Origin: Microbacterium sp. XT11
GTDB lineage: Bacteria; Actinomycetota; Actinomycetes; Actinomycetales; Microbacteriaceae
Assembly (NCBI RefSeq): GCF_001513675.1
Contig: NZ_CP013859.1
Span: 2,419,081 to 2,483,080 of the forward strand
Reading direction: 5' to 3'
DNA length: 64,000 bases
The position numbers were made by a program, and so were the translations under genes. Shown here one piece after another: positions 16,382 through 23,968 of the stretch. The notes beneath the pieces were generated by a model. It ran no database searches, was not told the origin of the DNA, and saw nothing but the letters and a program-made list of their open reading frames with translations. How positions within the stretch are numbered: the stretch's first letter is position 1; each line of letters begins with the position of its first letter.

Positions 16382-17701
16382 TCATCGCCAGGGACGACGT
16401 GCCGCAGTCAGGAAGAGAGCAGCGAGCGTGCATGCGAGAGCGACCGCCGCCAGCGGGAAGTCCAGACCGTATGCCGTGATCGCGATGAACGGCATGACGA
16501 ACAAGAGCACTGCGCCCGCGGTCGCGATGCGCTGAGGGAACCTCGCAGGACCGGGTGGCGGCGCCTGTTCGTACCGGCCGAGCCACAGCGACAGCACCCA
16601 TACGGCGCCGAGGACGGCGATGAGGAACAGCGGACGCGTCCACCACCAGGTCGCGCCACCGGGCGCGGGCATGGGCACGGGCAGCACGAGCTCGACGCCT
16701 GTGAGCACCATGATCAGCGGGAGGTGCCACAGGTAGACCGTCATCAGACGCGAGCCGACGACGTACACCAGCCCCTGTGCGACGCGGGTCCGCATGAGCG
16801 CTGTGAGGGGGCGGTGCAGCAGGGTCAGCGCCGAGGCTTGCACGACCGCGAGCACAGCCATCGGTGCGGTGGGCGGCCACTGGTTGCCGAGCATGCTCCA
16901 CGAATATCCGCCGGCGGAGACCAGCGCCCACAGGGCGGCGTAGCCCACGGTCACCATCGAAAGCAGCTGCCACCGGCTGCGGCGGGCGAACCAGCCGTCG
17001 AAGAGGAAGAAGCCGACCTGCTGAGCGAAGAGCCACACGAAGACGATGTTCGGGATGCCGAACAGTTCTTGCCCGACACCGTAGCCCGTCGGCGGCAGGG
17101 GCTCGACGCCGAGGAGCCCGCCGACCACGAGGAATCGGAAGGCGTCGACGGCGAGGGCCGCAACGAGCAGGGCGGCGAGAACCATGGCCCCGAACCGCTG
17201 ATGCATCCGGATCATGGCGGGGGCCGCCGCTTGCACGATCATGTAGGCCGCGAGGAACCACAGCGGAGATCCGACGCCGATCGCGACCGTGTCGACGAGC
17301 TCTCGGTCGACGTGCAGTGCACGGGCGATGCCGAGCGCCGCGGTGAAGAAGACGAGCAGCGGCACGGCCGGCCGAGCGAGGCGGGCGAGCCGGACCCGGA
17401 TGAATGTGTCGGCCGAGTCGCCCCTGGTCGCTGCCGAGCGCCATCCTGCCCTGGCCGCGTACCCTCCGACGACGAAGAACAGCGGCATGATGTTCGCGAT
17501 CCAGGAGGCGGCCGTGAACCACGGTTGCTGTTCGACGGTTCGTTCGATGAGCAACGACCCGTCGTCGGAACGGCCGACGCCGGTGAAGAGGATGTGGACG
17601 AACACCACGAGGATGACGCAGGCGACGCGCGTGAGGTCGAGGGTGAGGTCGCGTCCAGCGGGGAGGGACCGCTGCGTCGAACCGATGGCGACTCTGCTCA
17701 T
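16382..17701 (-). CDS. Acyltransferase family 3 membrane protein
   Basis: The 439-residue protein has about ten to twelve membrane helices and the acyltransferase-3 signature at the N-terminus: LDLTRVACVILVVFVHI with the conserved His, a following IMPLFFVVGGYA motif, and Arg-rich loops (IRVRLARLARPAVPL). PLWFLAAYM near the middle is also typical. Members O-acylate sugars or lipids at the membrane; the substrate is unknown. ATG 17701 overlaps the stop of the MFS gene by four bases (ATGA), so translation is coupled. It is the last gene of an ArsR-MFS-acyltransferase operon. Confidence 0.87.
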   Translation of the reverse strand: MSRVAIGSTQRSLPAGRDLTLDLTRVACVILVVFVHILFTGVGRSDDGSLLIERTVEQQPWFTAASWIANIMPLFFVVGGYAARAGWRSAATRGDSADTFIRVRLARLARPAVPLLVFFTAALGIARALHVDRELVDTVAIGVGSPLWFLAAYMIVQAAAPAMIRMHQRFGAMVLAALLVAALAVDAFRFLVVGGLLGVEPLPPTGYGVGQELFGIPNIVFVWLFAQQVGFFLFDGWFARRSRWQLLSMVTVGYAALWALVSAGGYSWSMLGNQWPPTAPMAVLAVVQASALTLLHRPLTALMRTRVAQGLVYVVGSRLMTVYLWHLPLIMVLTGVELVLPVPMPAPGGATWWWTRPLFLIAVLGAVWVLSLWLGRYEQAPPPGPARFPQRIATAGAVLLFVMPFIAITAYGLDFPLAAVALACTLAALFLTAARRPWR

Positions 17702-19005
17702 GCGGATGACTCTATCCGCGCCGCGGGAGCGATGCGGTCGGGATCGGCGGCCCCTGCGGAGTTCACATAAGCATCTGTGCGAAGTGTCATCGTCCGGAAC
17801 ACGGGTGCCCGCAGCGGCAGGATCATCAGCGCCATCATCGCGGCTCCGAAGAGAGCGAACGGCACCCAGAGTCGGGTCGCCGTCGCGAGGGCACCGAAGC
17901 AAGCCATGGCCAGCGGCATGAGGCAGTCGTCTCCCAGCCGGGTGAGCGATCCCATCCGCCCGAGGAACGCCGTGTCCACCGTCGCCGAGAACGTGGCGCT
18001 GAGCAGCACGGAGGCGAAACCGGCGGTGCAGCCGATGACGAAGGCCGCGACCGCGGTGCTCCACAGAGGGCCGATCCCCATGCACACGATGCACGCCCCC
18101 TGCGCCATGAGGGCCCAGAAGCCGCCGCGCGCCTCGTGCCGCGGGCGCCACTTCGCGACGGCGACGGCACCCAGGGCTGCGCCGAGCCCGAGCAGTGCCT
18201 CGAGCAGCCCCACGGACTGCGCGCCCCATCCCTGCTCGTGTGCGCGCAGTGCGATGCCGATCCCCACGGCAGGTCCCACCGCGAGGTTCAGCCCCGACAG
18301 GGCGATGACGAGCGTGCGCGTGTGCGGGTTCCCGCGCAGGTGGGAGAAACCCTGGGCGATCCCGCGCAGAGCCGAGTCGCGGGGCGCGCGTGCGAGGCGG
18401 AACCGAGGGCGCAGCCAGACAGCGATGAAACTCGCGACGAGGGCGAAGGTCAGCGCGTTGGCCGCCGCGCTCCCGCCGAGACCCGCCATGGCGACGAGCA
18501 CGCCGCCCGCTGCCGCTCCCGCCATCGTGCCGAGCCGGGTCGCGGTCTGGGCGATCGCCCCGTAGGCGGGGAGGTCGGACGTGCGGACGAGCTGGCGCGC
18601 GATCGTGCCGGCCGATGGTTCGTAGAAGGCGTCGCACAGTCCGAAGGCGACGGCGGCGAGGAGCAGCACCGGGACGGATGGCGGCGTCGCGAGCACCCAC
18701 GCCGTCACGCCGAGCAGCACAGTGATGCGCAGCACGGTCACGAGCAGCATGACGCGCCGTGGATCCGAACGATCGGCCACGACGCCGCCGAGCAGGAGGA
18801 CGAGGGCTCGCGGCACCGTCCCGGCCGCGACGACGAGCCCGGCGATCGCGGGCGGGGCGATCTGCACGGCCGTCCACGCGAGCGCGATGCTCCACAGCGC
18901 GTCGCCGGCGTCGGAGAGCGCTTTGACGCAGATCCACGCATGTACCCGGACGTCGCGCCGGAACGCGGGCGGCTCGATCACCTGCAGGGGTTCGCCGACG
19001 CTCAT
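17698..19005 (-). CDS. MFS transporter in ArsR-controlled operon
   Basis: The protein is 435 residues from ATG 19005, whose A overlaps the TGA of the regulator gene (TGATG). Twelve hydrophobic segments and motif A (GGVVADRSDPRRV, residues about 66-78) place it among enterobactin-exporter/macrolide-efflux-like MFS proteins. A second half with LLGLGAALGAV and a C-terminal soluble tail of about 30 residues follow. Export of a small molecule is likely. It is sandwiched between the winged-helix regulator and the acyltransferase, so the three genes form one unit that may modify and export a compound; that is inference. Confidence 0.9.
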   Translation of the reverse strand: MSVGEPLQVIEPPAFRRDVRVHAWICVKALSDAGDALWSIALAWTAVQIAPPAIAGLVVAAGTVPRALVLLLGGVVADRSDPRRVMLLVTVLRITVLLGVTAWVLATPPSVPVLLLAAVAFGLCDAFYEPSAGTIARQLVRTSDLPAYGAIAQTATRLGTMAGAAAGGVLVAMAGLGGSAAANALTFALVASFIAVWLRPRFRLARAPRDSALRGIAQGFSHLRGNPHTRTLVIALSGLNLAVGPAVGIGIALRAHEQGWGAQSVGLLEALLGLGAALGAVAVAKWRPRHEARGGFWALMAQGACIVCMGIGPLWSTAVAAFVIGCTAGFASVLLSATFSATVDTAFLGRMGSLTRLGDDCLMPLAMACFGALATATRLWVPFALFGAAMMALMILPLRAPVFRTMTLRTDAYVNSAGAADPDRIAPAARIESSA

Positions 19006-19553
19006 CACGGCTCCGTGGGGAAGGCGTGGGCGAAGAAGAAGACGGGCATGCGTTGCTGCCCGTCGCCCAGATCGATCGACGATTGCCACTCCCGGATCAG
19101 CGCCACCACGCGATCGGAGAGGTCGCGCAACTCATCGGGGGAGGCCCACGCCGTCGTCTCGGTGTTCGAGGCGTCGTACGCGGCGACCGCGGGATCTCCG
19201 CGGCGACGATGCCAGCGTTGGAGCCGCTCGATCTGCATGCGGATGCCCTGCCGCTGCGCCTCCCTGGCCAGCAGGGCATCGGCGGGGGGGTCGGCGAAGT
19301 CCTCCACCGACCAGCTCAGGCCCCGGCGGGCGAGCGCCCACCAGCTCGTGCGCCGATCGCCCGTCGGATCCTCGGCCCGTTCGACGATGCCGGCTCGCTC
19401 GAGCATCCGCAGATGGTGGCTGACGCTGCCCACCTGACTGTCGAGCGCCCGTGCGATCGCGGTGACCTGCGACGTGCCGTACAGGAGCAAGTAGTCGTAG
19501 ATGCGACGCCGCAAGGGATGGTGCACGGCGGTGATGACGGAGATCTCTTCCAC
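19005..19553 (-). CDS. ArsR-type winged-helix regulator
   Basis: The 182-residue protein begins with a helix-turn-helix of the ArsR/HTH_20 kind: ITAVHHPLRRRIYDYLL, GTSQVTAIARALDSQVGSVSHHLRML and ERAGIVERAEDPTGDRRT wing. No paired cysteines for metal sensing are seen, so it is probably not a metal sensor. The C-terminal half (residues about 90-182) is helical and may bind a ligand. The start is GTG 19553, with the -10 box TAGCGT eight bases upstream. A perfect palindrome lies over the -35 box. It heads the operon with the MFS and acyltransferase genes. Confidence 0.9.
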   Translation of the reverse strand: MEEISVITAVHHPLRRRIYDYLLLYGTSQVTAIARALDSQVGSVSHHLRMLERAGIVERAEDPTGDRRTSWWALARRGLSWSVEDFADPPADALLAREAQRQGIRMQIERLQRWHRRRGDPAVAAYDASNTETTAWASPDELRDLSDRVVALIREWQSSIDLGDGQQRMPVFFFAHAFPTEP

Positions 19554-19561
19554 GAGAAGTC

Positions 19562-19600
19562 ACGCTACGACCGGTTGCCCAGACCCACAAGACCTCTTGT
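19562..19600 (-). promoter_or_regulatory. Promoter and palindromic operator of ArsR operon
   Basis: Reading leftward, TTGTGG (19590-19585) and TAGCGT (19567-19562) have a 17-base spacer. The palindrome ACAAGACCTCTTGT (19587-19600) overlaps the -35 box, a classical repressor position. It is the only such palindrome seen near the regulator and is its likely operator. Confidence 0.65.
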
Positions 19601-19669
19601 ATATCGCGGAAAATCACAGGAGAAGCGGTCGTCGCGGCGCGGACGGCCGCTCCTCGCCCGAGGCTCTGG

Positions 19670-20779
19670 TCACTCCGAGTCGGGCGTCTGCTCCGCGGCG
19701 GCCCGCCGGCGACGACGCACGCGTCGGATGATCCAGACGGCGATGAACACCACTGCGGCGATCGCGAGCCACGGCAGAACGAAGCCGAGCGCGACGACCA
19801 GGGCATTCAGCGACACGATCAGCCCGTTCCAGCCGGCGAGAAGGCCGTCGCCGAATCCCGCGGGATCGGCCGAGGCCTGGGGCGTGGGGCGGGTGAGCTG
19901 AACCTGCAGCGTCGACATCGCCACCTGATCCTCGAGCATGGTGAGCTGTTGCTCGTACGACTCCAGCTGCGCCTGCCTGTCGGTGAGCGCCACCTCGGCC
20001 TCGATGAGCTCCGACACCGAGCCCGATTGCGACATCAGTTCGGTCAGCCGCTGCACGGAAGCCCTCGTCGCCTCGACGCGGGCGCGCAGGTCGACGGCGG
20101 TGGAGGTCACGTCCTGCTTGGAGATCGACGACGACAGCACTTCTCCTGAGTCGCTGAGGTCGTCGATCACGGCGGTGAGGTCGGCGGAGGGGACCCGGAT
20201 GCTGATCCACCCGTAGCCCGGATCAGCCGGTGCCGGAGACGTGGATGTCGCCGCGTCGGCGGGCGAGGACTTCCCGATCTCGGTGCTCTCCACGTACCCT
20301 CCGTGCGCCTCCGCCAGCGCAGCGATCTCGTCGGCGGCCTTCGACACGTCGGCGACCTCGATCGTGGCGTTGGCCGTCGCGATGATGTCGCGGCCGCTCT
20401 CCGGCGAATAGGCTGCGGACTGTCCGCCGCGTGCGGTGTCGGTGCTCTCAGCTGAGTCCGTCAACGGCGCGACGCCGGATGACTCCGCGGTGCTGCTGTC
20501 GACCACGCTTCCGCCGGAGGTGGCCGTCACCGATCCGCCGAGCGTGCCGAGGAGGGGAGGGGTCACGAGCACGCCGGCGACGAACGCGGCGGCGATGCCC
20601 GCAGCCGTGAACCACCGACGTCTCCTCGTGCGGCGCAGGTCGGCTCTCTCCGTGGTGCCGGCCCGATCGCGCGCGATCTCGGCGAAGACCGCCGACTCGA
20701 TCCGCGCGACCGTCGCGTCCGAGAGCTCGGGCAGGTCGGGCTGATCCGTCTCGCCCGTCAGATCGATCTTGTCGTTCAT
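19670..20779 (-). CDS. DUF4349 membrane protein, partner of ECF sigma factor
   Basis: The protein is 369 residues from ATG 20779, which overlaps the sigma gene stop (ATGA). A 54-residue cytoplasmic N-terminus (many Asp/Glu, then RRTRRRR) precedes a membrane helix at about 56-78. Then comes an extracellular Ser/Thr-rich linker and the DUF4349 domain: ATIEVADVSKAADEIAALAE, ISIRVPSADLTAVIDDL, a heptad-like coiled coil (about 245-290), and a C-terminal membrane helix with an Arg-rich tail. The cytoplasmic N-terminus could hold the sigma factor, making this an anti-sigma factor with a sensory outer domain; the coupling supports this but no ZAS-type motif is visible. Confidence 0.87.
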   Translation of the reverse strand: MNDKIDLTGETDQPDLPELSDATVARIESAVFAEIARDRAGTTERADLRRTRRRRWFTAAGIAAAFVAGVLVTPPLLGTLGGSVTATSGGSVVDSSTAESSGVAPLTDSAESTDTARGGQSAAYSPESGRDIIATANATIEVADVSKAADEIAALAEAHGGYVESTEIGKSSPADAATSTSPAPADPGYGWISIRVPSADLTAVIDDLSDSGEVLSSSISKQDVTSTAVDLRARVEATRASVQRLTELMSQSGSVSELIEAEVALTDRQAQLESYEQQLTMLEDQVAMSTLQVQLTRPTPQASADPAGFGDGLLAGWNGLIVSLNALVVALGFVLPWLAIAAVVFIAVWIIRRVRRRRRAAAEQTPDSE

Positions 20780-21336
20780 GCGTCGCTCGCCTCCTTGACG
20801 GCACCGCGCAATTGCGTGCGCACTCGCGAGAGACGGTTCCGCACCACGGCATGGCTGACTCCGAGCTCGTCCGCGGCGGCCTGGTAGGCGTACCCCTCGG
20901 CGGCGCACAGGCGGAAGATCTCTCTGTCCAGCTCGCCGAGGGTCCCGACCTCCCGCGCGATGCGTTCGGCGAGGGCCGTCGTGATGACCTGGTCCTCGAC
21001 GCTGATCGTCGCAGGCATGTCGGCGTCGTGCATCGCCTCGGCCGTGTGCGCCTCGTCGCGCCGCAGGCGGCGCAGGCGATTCGCCGCCTGGAAGCGGCAG
21101 ATCGTCGCCAGCCACGGCAGCAGCGAGTCGCCCTGCAGCTCGAAACCGGGGAGCTTGCGCCAGGCCGTCACGAAGGTCTCCTGCGTCACGTCCTCGGCAT
21201 CCGGAGCTGAAGACAGGATGCCGCGGGCGATCCAGTACACAGGACGGACGTACGCGCGATACAGCTCGCGGAAGGCGTTCTCGTCGCCGGCCGCGGCGCG
21301 TGCCGTCCAGCTGTGGTCACTCGTCTGCACGGGCAT
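20776..21336 (-). CDS. ECF RNA polymerase sigma factor
   Basis: The protein is 186 residues from ATG 21336; a GTG at 21363 would add nine residues, and neither has a good ribosome-binding site. Region 2 is clear (ENAFRELYRAYVRPVYWIAR, DAEDVTQETFVTAWRKL), followed by a short linker and region 4 (LGELDREIFRLCAAEGYAYQAAADELGVS, HAVVRNRLSRVRTQLR). No extra C-terminal domain is present. It would direct RNA polymerase to stress promoters and is translationally coupled to a membrane protein that may hold it inactive. It is divergent from terC. Confidence 0.92.
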   Translation of the reverse strand: MPVQTSDHSWTARAAAGDENAFRELYRAYVRPVYWIARGILSSAPDAEDVTQETFVTAWRKLPGFELQGDSLLPWLATICRFQAANRLRRLRRDEAHTAEAMHDADMPATISVEDQVITTALAERIAREVGTLGELDREIFRLCAAEGYAYQAAADELGVSHAVVRNRLSRVRTQLRGAVKEASDA

Positions 21337-21482
21337 CCTGGTTCCGTTCGGTGTGTCTCTCACCCGATGGTGTCGCCGGGAGCCTCATCGTCTCAGATTC
21401 CGTGACGTCCGTCATGGGCCGAGCACCGGTCGCACGGATGCGGCCGCCGTGACGGCGGTTACGCGCCCGCGGCCGCGCTCCG

Positions 21483-21631
21483 GTAGGATGGCGTGAGCGA
21501 GAGGGAGTATCCCATCACCGCGCGCAACGTCATCACGAGCATCGTCACCGCTGCTCCGGGCGCGCGACGCACTTCGTGCGGGGGAGAGACTTTCGGTTCT
21601 TCCCGTCCCTCCCGAAAGGTGCCGCGCACCC
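21483..21631 (+). promoter_or_regulatory. terC leader: promoter and probable yybP-ykoY Mn2+ riboswitch
   Basis: TAGGAT at 21483-21488 is a likely -10 box, so RNA would begin just before the motif GAGGGAGTATCCC. The leader then has CGTCATCACG, GCTGCTCCGGGCGCGCG and GGGGAGAGACTTTCGG. In my recollection these match the actinobacterial yybP-ykoY aptamer, which binds Mn2+ and commonly precedes terC/alx-like genes. A final hairpin CTTTCGG (21590-21596) with CCGAAAG (21612-21618) could be the expression platform; it ends 13 bases before the start codon. Covariance scoring was not possible. Confidence 0.6.
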
Positions 21632-22633
21632 GTGAACATCCCTGTCTGGTTCGAGATCGGCGCACTCGTCGTCCTGGTCCTCATCCTCGTCGGCGACCTG
21701 CTGCTCGCCAAGTTCCGCCCCCACATCCCGTCGACGAAGGAATCCACCCTGTGGGTCGTCTTCTACGTCGGCCTCGCACTCGTCTTCGCCGGACTGCTGT
21801 ACTTCTTCGCAGGCGGGCAGTACGCGGGGGAGTTCCTCACGGGATGGGCGCTGGAGTACAGCCTCTCCATCGACAACCTCTTCGTCTTCGTGCTGATCAT
21901 GGCGCAGTTCGCCGTGCCGCGGCGCCTGCAGCAGATGGTGCTCATGGTCGGCATCATCATCGCGCTCGTCCTGAGAGGCGTCTTCATCCTGCTCGGCGTC
22001 GCGATCATCGAGAACTTCTCGCCGGTGTTCTACATCTTCGGTGCGTTCCTGATCTGGACGGCCATCAAGCAGGCGATGCCTGAGGGTGATCACGATGAGG
22101 AGGTGAAGCGCGAGAACTTCATCGTGCGGCTGCTCCGCCGTCGCATCGACATCAGCGACGAGTACGACGGCAACAAGCTGCGGACCGTCGTCGACGGCAA
22201 GAAGGTCTGGACGCCGATGCTCATCGTCTTCGTCGCGATCGGTGTCACCGATCTCATGTTCGCGATCGACTCGATCCCCGCGATCTTCAGCATCACGCAC
22301 AACAGCTTCCTGGTCTTCACCGCGAACATCTTCGCCCTGATGGGCCTCCGCCAGCTGTACTTCCTGCTGGGAGACCTGCTCGACCGGCTGCGGTACCTCC
22401 ACTACGGCATCGCGGTCATCCTCGGGTTCATCGGGATCAAGCTCGTGCTGCACGCGATGCACGTGAACGAGCTGCCCTTCATCAACAACGGCCAGCACAT
22501 CGACTGGGCGCCGGACATCCCGATCTGGCTGTCGCTGACGGTGATCGTCGTCTCTATGGCGGTGGCGACCATCGCCAGCCTCGTGGCTTCGTCTCGCGAG
22601 AACCGGGCGGAGCGGGCAGCCGTCGGCGAGTGA
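21632..22633 (+). CDS. TerC family membrane protein (putative Mn2+ exporter)
   Basis: The 333-residue protein has nine or so membrane helices and the TerC hallmarks: SLSIDNLFVFVLIM (acidic residue in the membrane, about 78-91), a cytoplasmic His/Asp/Glu-rich loop (MPEGDHDEEVKREN) and a second conserved acidic helix GVTDLMFAIDSIPAIF. TerC/Alx proteins are linked to metal homeostasis, and E. coli Alx exports Mn2+. The probable Mn2+-sensing leader upstream fits this role. The start is GTG 21632. The gene ends at a hairpin shared with the convergent monooxygenase gene. Confidence 0.93.
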   Translation: MNIPVWFEIGALVVLVLILVGDLLLAKFRPHIPSTKESTLWVVFYVGLALVFAGLLYFFAGGQYAGEFLTGWALEYSLSIDNLFVFVLIMAQFAVPRRLQQMVLMVGIIIALVLRGVFILLGVAIIENFSPVFYIFGAFLIWTAIKQAMPEGDHDEEVKRENFIVRLLRRRIDISDEYDGNKLRTVVDGKKVWTPMLIVFVAIGVTDLMFAIDSIPAIFSITHNSFLVFTANIFALMGLRQLYFLLGDLLDRLRYLHYGIAVILGFIGIKLVLHAMHVNELPFINNGQHIDWAPDIPIWLSLTVIVVSMAVATIASLVASSRENRAERAAVGE

Positions 22634-22644
22634 GTGCGACGGGT

Positions 22645-22673
22645 GAACCTGCGTTCAGAAGGAGCGCAGGTTC
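22645..22673. terminator. Bidirectional hairpin after terC
   Basis: GAACCTGCG (22645-22653) pairs with CGCAGGTTC (22665-22673) around an 11-base loop. It lies after the terC stop and overlaps the last codons of the convergent monooxygenase gene. Confidence 0.5.
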
Positions 22674-23968
22674 GCCTGCAGGCCGCCGTCCGCGAACTCG
22701 CGGCGCAGGATTCCGCGGCGACGCAGCACCGGCACGAGCTCGTCGAGCGTGCGATGCAGCGTCACGGGGTGGAAGTCGCCCCACAGCAGCACTCCGTCGT
22801 TCCCCCAGTCGCCCAGCTCCTCGATGAGGTCGGCGAACTCCTCGGCCGTGCCCACGAAGCCGCTGCGGTCGGAGATCCGGCCGGCGCGCGCGAGCGCGGC
22901 CAGGTGTGCGCGGAGGGGCGCGTCCTCTCCGCGGTCGCCGATGAGGCGCTGGATGCTGCCTCGGCTGACATGCCCCCCGAAGATCGACGGGTCGAGCGGA
23001 CGATCGAGATCCAGCGCCGTGAGATCCGTCTCCAGATCACTGGACTGCTTGCGGGCGATCTGCAGCAGGACCGTGTCGTCGGGATCGGCGGACGCCGCCA
23101 CGATGCGGTCCGCCTCTTCCGCTGAGCCGGTGAGGACGGGCTGGATCGCGAACAGGATCTTGATGTCGTCCGGTCGGCGCCCCGCGCCGACGGCGGCCTC
23201 GTGGATCCTCGACCGATAAGCCCGCACCGATTGCTCGGTCAGAGGCGCGAGCGCGAGCTGCACATCGGAGTTGGCCCCCGCGAAGGCCAGCCCGCGACCG
23301 GAGCCCCCCGGCGAGACGATAGCCGGTTCGCCGTGCTCGAAGGGGAGCGCGTTGAGCGGGCCGTCGAACGCGAAATGGTCGCCGCGGTGCCGCACGGCCC
23401 GCATGCGGGTGCCGTCGGCGTACACGTCGGAGCCGCGGTCGGCCACGAGTGCGCCTTCGTCCCAGCTGCGCCACAGGGAGCGGACACCGGCGAGCCACTC
23501 CTCGGCGCGGTCGTACGCCTCATCGTGACCGAGCTGCGGTGCGTCGGAGAAGTGGCGAGCGCTGCCGGTGTCCGTCACGACGTTGAGTCCGAGGCGGTGA
23601 CCGCTCAGGTGCTGCAGCGTCGCGAACTGACGCGCCGCCGTGTACGGAAGGACGGCCGCGGGGTTAACCGTCGGCACGACGCCGAGGTGCCGAGTCGCCT
23701 GGAAGAGATACGGCGCGAGCAGAAGCGGATCGTGCTTGGGCCCGCCGAAGGCGTGGCGCACACGCAGGTCGATGGTCTCGGGCGATCCGAGAGACGGGGC
23801 GTCCTCGATGATGACCAGGTCGAACCCCGCCTGCTCCAGAGTGCGGGCCGCCTCCTGGTAGACGTCGGGCCGCGTCCAGTCGTAGTCCCACTCCCACGAC
23901 GGATATCCCCACCCCTGCGGACCGAAGCCTCTGGCGAGGAACCATCCGAAGTGCTGCAGGCGGCTCAT
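22655..23968 (-). CDS. LLM-class flavin monooxygenase (NtaA/SnaA/DszA type)
   Basis: The 437-residue protein has the bacterial luciferase-like TIM barrel: HFGWFLARGFGPQGWGYP at strand 1, AGFDLVIIEDAP, the family stretch TARQFATLQHLSGHRLGLNVVTD (flavin site), and SPGGSGRGLAFAGANSD near residue 235. It uses reduced FMN from a separate reductase to oxidise a small molecule, in this subfamily often breaking C-S or C-N bonds. ATG 23968 overlaps the stop of the sulfhydrylase gene (ATGA). That coupling suggests that it frees sulfur from an organic sulfur source, which the partner then builds into homocysteine or a similar product. The substrate is unknown. Confidence 0.88.
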   Translation of the reverse strand: MSRLQHFGWFLARGFGPQGWGYPSWEWDYDWTRPDVYQEAARTLEQAGFDLVIIEDAPSLGSPETIDLRVRHAFGGPKHDPLLLAPYLFQATRHLGVVPTVNPAAVLPYTAARQFATLQHLSGHRLGLNVVTDTGSARHFSDAPQLGHDEAYDRAEEWLAGVRSLWRSWDEGALVADRGSDVYADGTRMRAVRHRGDHFAFDGPLNALPFEHGEPAIVSPGGSGRGLAFAGANSDVQLALAPLTEQSVRAYRSRIHEAAVGAGRRPDDIKILFAIQPVLTGSAEEADRIVAASADPDDTVLLQIARKQSSDLETDLTALDLDRPLDPSIFGGHVSRGSIQRLIGDRGEDAPLRAHLAALARAGRISDRSGFVGTAEEFADLIEELGDWGNDGVLLWGDFHPVTLHRTLDELVPVLRRRGILRREFADGGLQANLRSF

